Source: Anaerobiospirillum sp. NML120449 (GTDB lineage: Bacteria; Pseudomonadota; Gammaproteobacteria; Enterobacterales; Succinivibrionaceae). From it: a DNA stretch of 64,000 nt. The notes under the pieces were generated by a model, which made no database searches, was not told the origin of the DNA, and worked only from the letters and a program-made list of their open reading frames with translations. Both the position numbers and the translations under genes were made by a program. The stretch is from NCBI RefSeq assembly GCF_023051105.1, contig NZ_JALKIL010000009.1:1-64000 (forward strand), read 5' to 3'. Position 1 is the first letter of the stretch, and each line of letters opens with the position of its first letter. Below are positions 38,413 through 47,645 of this stretch, piece after piece.

Positions 38413-40497
38413 ATGAAAGCAATTAACAGTAAAGCGCAAATCTCTGCCAGTGACCTCAGAGCTGATGGCTCTCTGAAGTCACGGCTATCTTGCCGCTCCC
38501 ATTCCTGTTGTGTTCCTGCTTCAGGCAGTATGGCCTTTCGCTCTGATTTATGTGGCAGTCAGTACCATGTTGCCGGGCAAAGTCCTGCAGCTGAGTCTGA
38601 GCCAGGGGCTGACGTTGAGCTGTCTTATCTGGCAGCGGCTGACCATATACAAAGCAAGGACGTAAATCCTGGGGTCGTGGACCAGGAGCTGGACATAGCA
38701 AGGCTTACTGATCTCTATGACAGCCTGTTTATGTCAGTTTCTTCAGCCTCTGAGCGCAGGAGCCATGAGCGGGGCTGTGTATCAGCAGGCGGCAGTGTGG
38801 GAGCTGCTGACAGTTCATCGGCTTTGCTCAGCATCAGCCGCAACAGCCTGATATCAGGACAGCTTGATAACTGCTGTGAACTGAACCTTGATCTTGATGA
38901 GAGCGGCCGTATGGTTGGTGCTGTGGAATGCTTTTTATCGGCTGCGCTGAGGCTGGCCAGCCAGAGCAAACTTACAATTAAATCTGCAGCTGATGGTGAT
39001 TTTACATTTGTATGTAATGGTGAGCAGGACAGGAGCAGCTCTGAGCTGACAGCAGCTGATACGGTCAACACCCTTAACCAGGAGTGCCTGATTGACGCAG
39101 GCACTGAGGCAGCTGCCGCAGCTGCAGAGTTATCTTCGCCTGCACCAGCGTCTGCTGACCTGTCTGCATCTTTGCCTGCAGCCGTGTCCCTGTTAGTGTC
39201 TGCTGCTGCGCAGACGGATGACAGCGACTGTGCCTGTGCCTGTGCGGATCAGGAACAGCATGACGAGAGCGCTGACAAAGCCCGGTGCGCTGAGGCTGCA
39301 ACATCATTTGATCTCAGTACACTTACTGATGCAGACGGCAAAGCTTCACAGAGTGCTCTGATGGAGCATTATGTTGATTGCGAGTCTGCACTGGACTGTG
39401 AGGTCAGTGCCGTCTTAAGGGAGAGCGCAACAGAGTGCTCTCAGGCCTTACATGACAGTGTTCTGGAAGCTGATGATGAGTCTTATCTCATCAGCGCCTG
39501 CAGCGATGCGTTCTTTTACGGACTGCAGACGGCTGATCCATACAGTGATCATGACCTTTTTGCTGTTGATGAGCTCCATGGCTGTGCCCTGCTCTCAGGT
39601 GAGCCGGGCCAACAGTCAGTGACTGGAGCTGAGGCTGTGACTGTGACAGGGGCAGGGTCAGTGACAGGAGCTTTTGCAGTTCCTGTGTCTGCGCCCGTGT
39701 CTGTGTCCGAGGAACAGTCAGCTGCTGGCGGGGAAAACAGCACTGTCCTGCTGCAGCTGCCTGAAGGTCTGTGCTCAGCCGGCTGTGTTTCCCCTTCAGC
39801 TTTAAGCACTGCCTCATGTGCGCGCTATCTCAATGACAGCACTGGCCGTCAGATTCATGCTGCCTGCAGCGTAAGTCACTGTCCGGTAATGTCTGGTGTG
39901 GATGAGAGCTGCGCCGCTGCCCTGGTCAACGACGCACAGAGCAATAACAGCGCCGCCGGGGATGCCAGTTGTGCCCAAAGTCATGGCAGCCAGCTGGAGC
40001 ACAGCTGTGATAACAGCTGTGATAACAGCCTGGCTCATGGCAGATTCACTGAGCCTGTCACTGGCAGCTGTTCCGGGACCGCTGCAACAGAGCATAAGGA
40101 GAAGACACAATTGTGTGCAGAGACACAAAATGTGCTTGACACAGAAAGCTCATGCGCTCTAAAGTATTTTATAAAGTCAGACAATGCAGCTGATCTCACA
40201 GCTGATAATAAGGAGTCCCATCACTCAGCAGCGCTGCATGGCGGATGTGCCGCCGGCCGTGCCTGCACCAGCGACCTTAAGGTTGCTTTTGCTCCCCAGG
40301 CATTTACCTCAAACTCAAGCGCATCAGGCTCGGAACAGGAGCAGACTGCGGCTTTTAGTGGTAGCTCCATTCAAGGGTCACGCTGGTGGGGCGGAGTGCT
40401 TAAAGTCTGCAATAAGCTGCTCCTGCTTGCTGACTGTGCCGGTATTAACACCTCAGCACTGCGCAGCCGTATTTGCCGCATGAGCGTGCAGGCATAA
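38413..40497 (+). CDS. 694-aa Cys-rich acidic low-complexity protein, orphan
   Basis: No family recognised. The protein has about 36 cysteines (roughly 5 percent), scattered singly or in close pairs (SCC, NCC, CACACAD, SCDNSCDNS). It is rich in Ala, Ser, Asp and Glu. It has no signal peptide or membrane helix that I can see. A Val/Thr/Gly repeat-like stretch (TGAEAVTVTGAGSVTGAFAV) lies in the middle. The end is more basic and hydrophobic (SRWWGGVLKVCNKLLLLADCAG). The ATG at 38413 was chosen because it follows the last GATAACAG box; an in-frame ATG at 38377 is possible, and neither has a strong Shine-Dalgarno. The first 64 codons open before the next gene's chosen start share this Cys/Ser/Ala flavour. 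The 694-codon open frame with biased third positions supports coding, but the role is unknown. Confidence 0.65.
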   Translation: MKAINSKAQISASDLRADGSLKSRLSCRSHSCCVPASGSMAFRSDLCGSQYHVAGQSPAAESEPGADVELSYLAAADHIQSKDVNPGVVDQELDIARLTDLYDSLFMSVSSASERRSHERGCVSAGGSVGAADSSSALLSISRNSLISGQLDNCCELNLDLDESGRMVGAVECFLSAALRLASQSKLTIKSAADGDFTFVCNGEQDRSSSELTAADTVNTLNQECLIDAGTEAAAAAAELSSPAPASADLSASLPAAVSLLVSAAAQTDDSDCACACADQEQHDESADKARCAEAATSFDLSTLTDADGKASQSALMEHYVDCESALDCEVSAVLRESATECSQALHDSVLEADDESYLISACSDAFFYGLQTADPYSDHDLFAVDELHGCALLSGEPGQQSVTGAEAVTVTGAGSVTGAFAVPVSAPVSVSEEQSAAGGENSTVLLQLPEGLCSAGCVSPSALSTASCARYLNDSTGRQIHAACSVSHCPVMSGVDESCAAALVNDAQSNNSAAGDASCAQSHGSQLEHSCDNSCDNSLAHGRFTEPVTGSCSGTAATEHKEKTQLCAETQNVLDTESSCALKYFIKSDNAADLTADNKESHHSAALHGGCAAGRACTSDLKVAFAPQAFTSNSSASGSEQEQTAAFSGSSIQGSRWWGGVLKVCNKLLLLADCAGINTSALRSRICRMSVQA

Positions 40498-41232
40498 GCC
40501 GGGAGCTCCTGAATGTCCCTGGCGGTAAGATAACAGCGCGGACCACTGCTAAGATTAGGTTAAGCAGGAGACCTGATGGCCCATGACCTTACAGTGAGAG
40601 GTGATCTCCCGGTTATACCTTTGACCCTATATGAAAAGCCGGGCGCCTGCAGCGCCTGAAAACCTGCCGCCTGATGCGCGGCTTTGAGATAACAGTCAGC
40701 CTTTCTATTCAGTCTGACCACCACTTTTCCCATTTCTGCAATCTGCACCTGCAACCTGCAGCCAGCAAACTGTGCCTTGTGCCGCCAGCCTTACCATAAT
40801 CTCTGGTGGGCCCTGCATGAGCACAGTGCTCTGCCGCTACAGTCAAAGCGTAAGCTGCAGAGCTGATCTTTACCTGCTTTGCCACAGAGCATGTAACTGA
40901 TGCCAGCCAGGCTGACAGGGCCATATGCCGGTCAGAGAGATAACAGGACCCTGGCCATGGCACACTGCAGGCCAGTCAGATAACAGCATACAGGCCGGGC
41001 TTTACTGCCGGCCGGTGAGATAACAGCAACCTGGCCGTGGCACACTGCAGGCCAGATAACAGCATACAGGCCGGGCTTTAATGCCGGCCGGTGAGATAAC
41101 AGCACCCTGGCCGAGCCACGCTGCAGGTCAGTCAGATAACAGCATACAGGCCGGGCTTTACTGCCGGTCGGTGAGATAACAGCATGCTGATGGGCCTTAA
41201 GGCCGGTCAGCGATCATTTCCATGGTGGAATT
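40498..41232. other. 735-bp spacer carrying the long GATAACAG array
   Basis: No gene. The right half is the ordered array listed next. The left half has isolated boxes at 40529 and 40688 (159 bp apart, about four times 40) with diverged sequence between, as if an older part of the same array had decayed. Confidence 0.6.
40939..41182 (+). repeat. seven GATAACAG boxes at 36-40 bp spacing with alternating hairpin spacers
   Basis: Boxes start at 40939, 40979, 41019, 41055, 41095, 41135 and 41175, giving spacings of 40, 40, 36, 40, 40 and 40. The spacers alternate between two types: A contains CCTGGCC...GCAGGCCAG, and B contains CAGGCCGGGC...GCCGGCCGG. Each is an imperfect hairpin of about 30 nt. 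The array ends 50 bp before an ATG at 41233. This is not CRISPR: the spacers are repeated rather than unique, and the box is only 8 bp. A protein- or RNA-level control region is the best guess. Confidence 0.88.
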
Positions 41233-41424
41233 ATGTCCAGTAAGAGAACAGTACATAAGGAGCAGCGTCACGACGCTGATCAGGCTTTTGCCATCAACCT
41301 GTCTGCTCATCTCAGTGCCTGCAGCACTGACAGTGCAGATTCGCATCTCCCGGCAAAGTCATCTTCCTGCGCAGGTCTGAGCGACGGCCTGAAAATCGAA
41401 CAAACAAATCAAGGAGTTTATCCA

Positions 41425-44400
41425 ATGGACAAGTCATCTGCTTTCAATCATCACTCTGAGTTTGCTATGGGCCCTGGTGCCGCTGCTGAGGGCCATGCCG
41501 GCCATGACAGCCATGCCGGCCATGAGGGCCGCCAGATCCAAGCCACCGGTCATGAGCGTCGTGGTGCGGGCGCTGCCCTGGACGGCTGCGCAGGCAGGGC
41601 AGGCAGCGCTGGCCGTGCCCGTGCGGTCTGTGGGGCAGCTGGAGGACGCAGGGGCAGAGGCGGGCTCTGTGAGGGCGTGATGGGCCGTGCCATGGCGCTG
41701 CTGCGCACTCCTCTGGCCCGTGCTCTGGGTACGGTAGTGGCTGCCGGCATGGGCACCATGGTCATGGGACAGGCTCATGCCGCCAATGTAAATCTGCCTG
41801 ATCTCAACAAGGCATGGAATGCCACTATCCAGCGCAATGACACCTCAGTGAGCGCCATGACTGTGGTCTCAGACAAGAGCAATGCCCTGCTCATCTGGGA
41901 TGACTTTAATGTGGCTGCCGGAAGTCACGTCTACTTCAAGGCCGCCAGAGATCAGCCTGTATCCTTCCTCAATGTGGTCAAGGGACCAGGACGAACCAGT
42001 ATCGATGGTCATGTCGTAGGTCAGAATGACAATATCAATTTCTATCTGGTTAATCCCAATGGTGTCAGAGTAGGCACCACAGGCTCTATTGAGGGAATGA
42101 AGAGTACCTATCTTGGTACCTCCCGTCTCAGTCAGCAGACCCTGGACAGGTTCAAGGACGGTAATGCCGCTCCTGTTGGCATGAATGCCCTGCCTGAAAC
42201 CCTGGCCATGGGCGATGTCAAACTCTACGGCAGCGTGCACAGTGCCGCTATCAAGGTCAATGGCGATCAGATTGTAATTGGTGAGATAGAAAAGGTGCTG
42301 CCGTCCACCACTGCAGGTGACGTGCTCGAGCTGCACAGCGGCAAGGGCCGTATCGACATTGGCGGTGACATCGACAGCGTGCGCCTTGACAGCCGTCCTC
42401 AGCAGAATGGCGCAGCTGACAATAAGGACAGTCTTGCCGGCAGCACTGCACCGGGACGCAATGCCGTAACCTACCGTGAGCTGCTCAGGGTCAATGGTCT
42501 TAAGGCAGCTGCCAGGGGTGATATCAAATTCAATGGCACTCATGACAGTGGCAAATTCGTCGACCATTCTGCTCAGCAGGCTGTCTACAATGCCGATGGT
42601 TTTTACAATGCCTTTTCAAAGAACAGCTCAGGTGATTACTGGCTGACCGATGACATTACCCTTGATTATGAACGCGACAGTATGGGCGCGCTTAACAAAT
42701 CCTTCTCGGGCACTTTAGACGGTGCTTTCCACACTGTTACTCTGACCGGAAAGGTCAGGGACTCCTCAGGCAGCACTGTGACTGGCAACCGTAATCACGG
42801 TCTTTTTGCCAGCCTTGATGGCGCCGAGATCAGCAATTTGAAAATCATGACTGACGGCCTTGCTCTTGACAGCTCACTGCGCGGTCAGGACTTCAACTTT
42901 GGTCTGCTGGCAGGAACCATCAAGGACAGCACACTTGCCAATGTTGAGATTGACAGGGCTGATGTTCGTATCTCTGCTGCCTCAGCAGGTTCCGGAGATT
43001 ATATGGGCGCTCTGGCCGGCCGCATTGAGGGCAGTAACAGCTTTACAGCCGTCATGAGTTCATGGAGTGATAACACAGCAAATCAGCTGGGCTCACGCAA
43101 TGGTCTTAAGGCAGGTCATGTCACAGGTTCAAACAGCGGCAAGGTCCTGGGACTGATGGTCGCAGGTACTGGCAACAGGGCACTTGCAGCTGTGGGTGAG
43201 GGCAATGCTGATGGTATGGCTTCATCATTTTCCGAGGCCTGGAATAAAAGCCTTGAGCAGATGACAGCCTCTGGACTTTCTCATGACGAGGCCCTGGGCC
43301 GTCTGCATTCTGTATGGGCCACCTCAGGATCTGCTCAGGACGGTACTCTGGCCGGTCGTGACAAGGGCTTTATGAATGCCTTCTACATTGAGGACTTTAA
43401 CTTCATGTACGATGGCAAAAACCACAACTATGCCGATCTGGTCAATAACGAGGGCTTTGACATTAACAATGTGCTGACCCTGGTCAATGGCACCTCCTGG
43501 GATCAGAAAAATGCCGGTCAGTGGGGCTTTGAGTTCACCACCCACAAGGACAATCAGGCCGGTGGCCATGATTACTTCTTCACCTATGCTCATGCCGGTG
43601 ATACCTGGGACAGGGGAGCAGGTGGCAGCGCCGATCTGCAGATACGTAACGATCGTGTCGACTCTATTGGCGGTGTGGGCACCCTCAATATCAACAAAAA
43701 GCCTCTGACCATAGCCCTTAAGGATCAGGTCATTACCGAAGGTCAGCTCCCTGATCTCACTGTCGGCGGCAATACCCTGGTAAACCCTGGTGATATCAGT
43801 GCCTCACTTGCTGACGGTGACAGCCTTGCCGATCTCAATCTCACACTCAAGGCCGATCCTGTGACCGGTAAGATTACCGCCTCATATAACAATGGCAATT
43901 ACGACATCACCATAGTCGATGCCAGATTAAGTGTCATTGCCAAACCGGTACAGCCTGAACCTCAGCCTCAGCCACAGCCGCTGCCTCAACCGGCACCACA
44001 GCCACAGCCGGACCACGGCAATGTACCATCATTGCCTGCAGTACCATCACTGCCTGTGCAGCCTGATAACAATGACAGCAGCTCCATGGCCGCTATTGAC
44101 CATGCCGCCGGCGTTGAAACCCGCTGCCAGAACTGCCATACCCTGAGCAGCGCCGACCTGGGCTCTGCTCTGTGGCTTACTGACAATACAGTGCTGGACC
44201 TTAGCGGTATTGATTACACCTTGAGTATCTTCGCCGCCCTCAACTCAGGCGCAGCTCCTGAAAATGCAGGCAAGTGGCTTCTGACCAGCGGCCACGACCA
44301 GCTGGCTGCCACTGACAGTGCCGCCCCATCTGACAGGCAGGGCATGGGCAGTAACACAGCCTCTGCCTCAGGTACCACCACAGCCAGCACTGGCAGTGGC

Positions 44401-44661
44401 ACCCTCAGTGGCACTGCTGCCATGGCTGAGCCAGCCACTGCCGCCTCAGTCACTGCGGCCGCAGCCACTGCCGCTTCAGACACTGAGCCGGTCACCGCAG
44501 CTGCCGCAACTGGCACTGAGCGTCCAGGCGGCTTTAGAGCCTCAGTTCTTGCAGCTGCCCAGAAGCTGCCTGGTGGAGCCACAGTGCTTAAGGGCCTGAG
44601 AAGTGCCTTTGAGTACCTGGGCCTTAACAGCAGCAAGGCCGAGCCGGTACGCAACAGCTAA
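41425..44661 (+). CDS. TPS-domain exoprotein (filamentous haemagglutinin-like)
   Basis: The protein is probably a two-partner-secretion (type Vb) substrate exported through an outer-membrane TpsB pore. After a long signal region ending near VVAAGMGTMVMGQAHA comes a TPS/haemagglutination-activity domain. It has ALLIWDDFNVAAGSHVYF, an NVVKGPGRTSIDGHV strand turn, then FYLVNPNGVRVG, the classical NPNG motif. Later parts include a GLUG-like segment (FSGTLDGAFHTV...HGLFASLDGAEISNLKI), a beta-rich MBG-like segment (LTIALKDQVITEGQLPDL), a Pro/Gln-rich linker and an Ala/Thr-rich tail with one CxxC (RCQNCHT). At 1078 aa it is short for the family. The start at 41425 has AAGGAG 8 nt upstream. An in-frame ATG at 41233, with a weaker GGTGG, would add 64 Cys/Ser-rich residues. 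No TpsB gene is in the window. Confidence 0.85.
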   Translation: MDKSSAFNHHSEFAMGPGAAAEGHAGHDSHAGHEGRQIQATGHERRGAGAALDGCAGRAGSAGRARAVCGAAGGRRGRGGLCEGVMGRAMALLRTPLARALGTVVAAGMGTMVMGQAHAANVNLPDLNKAWNATIQRNDTSVSAMTVVSDKSNALLIWDDFNVAAGSHVYFKAARDQPVSFLNVVKGPGRTSIDGHVVGQNDNINFYLVNPNGVRVGTTGSIEGMKSTYLGTSRLSQQTLDRFKDGNAAPVGMNALPETLAMGDVKLYGSVHSAAIKVNGDQIVIGEIEKVLPSTTAGDVLELHSGKGRIDIGGDIDSVRLDSRPQQNGAADNKDSLAGSTAPGRNAVTYRELLRVNGLKAAARGDIKFNGTHDSGKFVDHSAQQAVYNADGFYNAFSKNSSGDYWLTDDITLDYERDSMGALNKSFSGTLDGAFHTVTLTGKVRDSSGSTVTGNRNHGLFASLDGAEISNLKIMTDGLALDSSLRGQDFNFGLLAGTIKDSTLANVEIDRADVRISAASAGSGDYMGALAGRIEGSNSFTAVMSSWSDNTANQLGSRNGLKAGHVTGSNSGKVLGLMVAGTGNRALAAVGEGNADGMASSFSEAWNKSLEQMTASGLSHDEALGRLHSVWATSGSAQDGTLAGRDKGFMNAFYIEDFNFMYDGKNHNYADLVNNEGFDINNVLTLVNGTSWDQKNAGQWGFEFTTHKDNQAGGHDYFFTYAHAGDTWDRGAGGSADLQIRNDRVDSIGGVGTLNINKKPLTIALKDQVITEGQLPDLTVGGNTLVNPGDISASLADGDSLADLNLTLKADPVTGKITASYNNGNYDITIVDARLSVIAKPVQPEPQPQPQPLPQPAPQPQPDHGNVPSLPAVPSLPVQPDNNDSSSMAAIDHAAGVETRCQNCHTLSSADLGSALWLTDNTVLDLSGIDYTLSIFAALNSGAAPENAGKWLLTSGHDQLAATDSAAPSDRQGMGSNTASASGTTTASTGSGTLSGTAAMAEPATAASVTAAAATAASDTEPVTAAAATGTERPGGFRASVLAAAQKLPGGATVLKGLRSAFEYLGLNSSKAEPVRNS

Positions 44662-45266
44662 AGGCCGGGCGCGGACTAAGCCCGCCGCGCAGCCCACCGC
44701 ACGGCCCACAGACTCAGCCCGCCGCGCAGCCCACCGCACGGCCCACAGGCTCAGTCCAAAGGCGCCGCCCACAGAATTAACTCAGTACGGTCAGCGCCCC
44801 AGGCCGCGCCGGCTGGCATGGTATAGCCATGCTTCGGCGCCGGCCCGCTGCCTGAGCTCACTGTGGGTCTCATGCTCAGGGGGCGCGGGCGACGGTGAGG
44901 TAGGTGGCGGGCGCCGACAGCTGGTTCAGAGCACGCTGCGCGATTATTTTCAGCCCTGTCCGGGCATTCACGTGGTAAGTTTTCGCAATGAGTAACTGAC
45001 CCGGGGATGCCCGGACAGCTTTTTATGGTGGTGCAATATGGCGGCTTATGCGTATGAAGGTGAGGGGCTGTGGCAGGCGCGGGCGCCTGATCGGCAGGCG
45101 ACAGTGTTATGGGGCAACAGGGCGCTGTCAGCGTGCAGGAGCGGCCCTGACAGTCCTGTGTTCCATGGTATGTGCACTGCACAGGCATGCGGTCGGGCGT
45201 CCAGACAGTGGGATTTAGACTTGCTATAATGACCTGACTTTTAGCAATTACTATGGTGAGCTCAAC
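44662..45266. other. gene-free spacer with a 37-bp duplication
   Basis: No supported gene. Two near-identical 37-bp units starting 'gcccgccgcgcagcccaccg' lie at 44680 and 44717. A GC-rich hairpin (GCCGGC...GCCGGC around TATAGCCATGC) is at about 44807-44846. No T-rich terminator for the exoprotein gene was seen. Confidence 0.5.
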
Positions 45267-46622
45267 TTGCTTATGCAGCCTGTAAAAATACTGGAGTATC
45301 TCTCCTGGCCCTTTCTGGCCCTGTTTTCACGACGATTTTATTATGATGTCCTGATTAAAATGAGAGGAGCCGGCCTGCGCTACCTGCTGCTTTTCAGCCT
45401 CGCTCTGGCCCTGCCTGCCTCTTTTCAGGTCAAGGAAATTCTCAACCGCTTCAAGACTCTGGAGCTGTCAACTGTAGTAGCTCAGATTCCGGCAAGCAAT
45501 ATCTCCCCTGAGGGTGTACTGACCCCTGCCGATCCTGCCAATACCGAGCCCTTTTTAATCAAAAACAGCAGCGGTGAGGTGGTAATGGCATGGAATCTGG
45601 AAAACAAAAGGATAGATGGTGAACCGATTCACGTCCCTATCACCATTGCCTCTCATGCCGCCATTATCGATACTACCGATGGCACCATAAGTGTCCCATG
45701 GACCTCGCTTTATGGCTCTTCAGGAGCTCAGTTTGAGCCTCTGGCTGCCGCTCAGGTACTTGATGAGGCCTTTAATGCCAGCATAATTCTGGTCTGGCTG
45801 GTGGTGGGCGTCAGAATTCTCTTTTCCATGACCTTTGTGGTGCTGGCCGCCGCCATTTTGACCCGCGTCTTCATGCCTGTAGTGGTCAGAGTGCGTGTCC
45901 CTTTTACGGTAGTACTGCGTCTTAATGCCTTTGCCAGCTCAGTGGTGGGCTTTTTTATGCTGGCCCAGTTCTTCCTGAACATGTCCGTGTCCTATCTGCT
46001 GCTGTGCGCCGTGCCGGCCGTATACTGCCTGTCCTTCCTTGGCAATGTACGCCGTGTGCTCGACAATTCAGTCAACAGCGTAGATTACGCTCTTAACAGG
46101 AACAATCCTTTCTACATGTGGTTTGAGGCCCGCAGCCGTATTGATGAAAACGGTAATATCGAGCGCAGCCCTGATTACTGGAGCCTCTCTCCTGAGGATC
46201 AGGCACGCCGCCGCAACAATCTGCAAAACTCTTTCCGCAACAATGCCCAGCATACAGTCAACTCTGCTTTCCACTCCGACATGGGCAGTCACTGGTCACA
46301 GGGCGCTCATGGCGGTCAGCAGCAGTCAGGTCAGTCTCAGGACTCCTGGTCGGGCGCCCCACAGGGCCGCAGGGATGATGACGATCATCCTCATCAGACA
46401 GGTATCAGCCCTGATGATGACTCCCGCTCCCGCTCCTTGGACAATGACAGTGACGGCCCGGGTGAGCACAATGCTCAGGAAGGCAAGACTCCTAATCCTT
46501 ATATTTTCAACGATCAGACCGGCGCTGATGACCCGGTCTTCAAGGAGCACATGGAAAATGCTCCTGAGCGCGGACAGGTACGCTCCGGAGCCAAGGGTGA
46601 GGATTCAAGCTTCACCCCTTAA
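45267..46622 (+). CDS. DUF1189-like inner-membrane protein
   Basis: The N-terminal 60 residues (LSWPFLALFSRRFYYDVLIKMRGAGLRYLLLFSLALALP) match the start of DUF1189 proteins: a conserved basic/aromatic segment followed by the first membrane helix. A periplasmic-type domain follows (about 60-165), then three or four closely spaced helices (170-280) typical of the family. The last 150 residues are a hydrophilic, Asp/Ser/Gln-rich cytoplasmic-type tail, which is unusual. DUF1189 has no established biochemical role. The start is TTG at 45267 (GGTGAG 6 nt upstream) or ATG two codons later. It ends at a strong terminator (46644-46670), so it is a single-gene unit. Confidence 0.75.
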   Translation: MLMQPVKILEYLSWPFLALFSRRFYYDVLIKMRGAGLRYLLLFSLALALPASFQVKEILNRFKTLELSTVVAQIPASNISPEGVLTPADPANTEPFLIKNSSGEVVMAWNLENKRIDGEPIHVPITIASHAAIIDTTDGTISVPWTSLYGSSGAQFEPLAAAQVLDEAFNASIILVWLVVGVRILFSMTFVVLAAAILTRVFMPVVVRVRVPFTVVLRLNAFASSVVGFFMLAQFFLNMSVSYLLLCAVPAVYCLSFLGNVRRVLDNSVNSVDYALNRNNPFYMWFEARSRIDENGNIERSPDYWSLSPEDQARRRNNLQNSFRNNAQHTVNSAFHSDMGSHWSQGAHGGQQQSGQSQDSWSGAPQGRRDDDDHPHQTGISPDDDSRSRSLDNDSDGPGEHNAQEGKTPNPYIFNDQTGADDPVFKEHMENAPERGQVRSGAKGEDSSFTP

Positions 46623-46643
46623 TCAATTACAGTTGCTCACTGC

Positions 46644-46670
46644 AAAAAGCCCGGCCCCGCCGGGCTTTTT
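46644..46670 (+). terminator. terminator of the DUF1189-like gene
   Basis: GCCCGG and CCGGGC around a 5-nt loop, with A5 before and T5 after. It starts 21 nt past the stop codon. Confidence 0.92.
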
Positions 46671-47017
46671 CATGCCCGCGCTCCGCCATGCAGCTGCAGC
46701 TGGCTGCGCCCTGCTGCAGCAGCGCTGACGGCTGCACTGCAGCTGCATGGCCGGGTGTGCTGCCATGGTTTGAGCACAGGGTTTTGTGACAGGGACAGGC
46801 AAGAAAGATTTTGCGCTTTGAGCGGCCATAGGTTAATATTTGCCCATATGATGGCCCTGCTGTCCCCCTCACGGGAGCTGCCAGGTTCAGCAGATGCCCT
46901 GAGGCCGTACAGGCATGGCTGCAGGATCTTTGCTGACAGAACTGAGGAGCAGTACCGCCCGGTATGGATAGCCATAAGTCAGCGCAGCGGGGCGGTGCTC
47001 AGTTAATCTATCTGTTT
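46671..47017. other. gene-free spacer
   Basis: I see no supported gene or repeat in these 350 bases. The CTGCAGCTG-rich left part has several short inverted CAGCTGCAGCTG runs. The right end should hold the promoter of the DUF1036 gene but no clear -35/-10 pair was found. Confidence 0.45.
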
Positions 47018-47029
47018 GGAGGTAATGTG

Positions 47030-47446
47030 TTGCGCAAGATTGCAGCTGCTGCGGCTTTGGCTGGAACAATGACCGTAATGACCAGCGCCCAGGCTCTGGT
47101 TCTTGAGTGTAAGAATGTGGCCGATGTCCCTATTTCCGTGGCCGTTTCCTACCTTGACTACGATGGCAAGACCTGGATGGTAGAGGGCTGGTACAATCTT
47201 GATGCCGGTGCCCGTGCCAATATCGAACTGGACAGCTCCAACGATATTTTCTATATCTACGGAGAGTTCAAGGGCAATCACGAGGTATCAGGCGGCAATG
47301 GCAGCCTCGACCTGCCTGTCTACTACCGCACTTTCAAATATGTGCATGGCCAGAATCAGGCCCGTCCGGACGCTTCCGTATCCTTTGTCCGTGGTGTGGC
47401 AGCCAATGGCGTTGCCCAGATTTCTTTCGGTCCTATCAGCCAGTAA
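47030..47446 (+). CDS. DUF1036 periplasmic protein
   Basis: The 138-aa product has a cleavable signal peptide (LRKIAAAAALAGTMTVMTSAQA) and a DUF1036 domain. The hallmarks are the early Cys (LECKNVADVPISVAVSYLDYDG), then WMVEGWYNLDAGARANIEL and FYIYGEF. The family is small, periplasmic and of unknown function. GGAGG at 47018-47022 sits 7 nt before a TTG (47030) and 4 nt before a GTG (47027). I chose TTG; the ATG at 46964 lies too far upstream and gives a non-signal N-terminus. A 13-bp terminator follows closely. Confidence 0.85.
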   Translation: MRKIAAAAALAGTMTVMTSAQALVLECKNVADVPISVAVSYLDYDGKTWMVEGWYNLDAGARANIELDSSNDIFYIYGEFKGNHEVSGGNGSLDLPVYYRTFKYVHGQNQARPDASVSFVRGVAANGVAQISFGPISQ

Positions 47447-47466
47447 GGCCGGCAGCGACTGCAAAA

Positions 47467-47505
47467 ACAAAGCCCTGACAGGACTGTTCCCGTCAGGGCT
47501 TTGTT
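47467..47505 (+). terminator. terminator of the DUF1036 gene
   Basis: ACAAAGCCCTGAC (47467-47479) pairs with GTCAGGGCTTTGT (47492-47504), 13 bp. The short T-run is part of the stem end. It may also serve convergent transcription from the MYG1 gene. Confidence 0.85.
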
Positions 47506-47645
47506 CATTATGGCAAGGGCAGGCCCGGCCGCAAGCTCCATACGGCCCATGGGGCATGGCCCTGGCAAGGGCACTGGCAAGTCCATGGACGGCCCGGCCG
47601 GCCGGGCCCAGCGCGACGCGGCTGCGCACTGCGCAGCAGGTCAGC

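Noticed and set aside
40939..41182. CRISPR array
   Set aside because: The repeated box is only 8 bp, the spacers fall into two repeated classes rather than being unique, and no cas genes are present.
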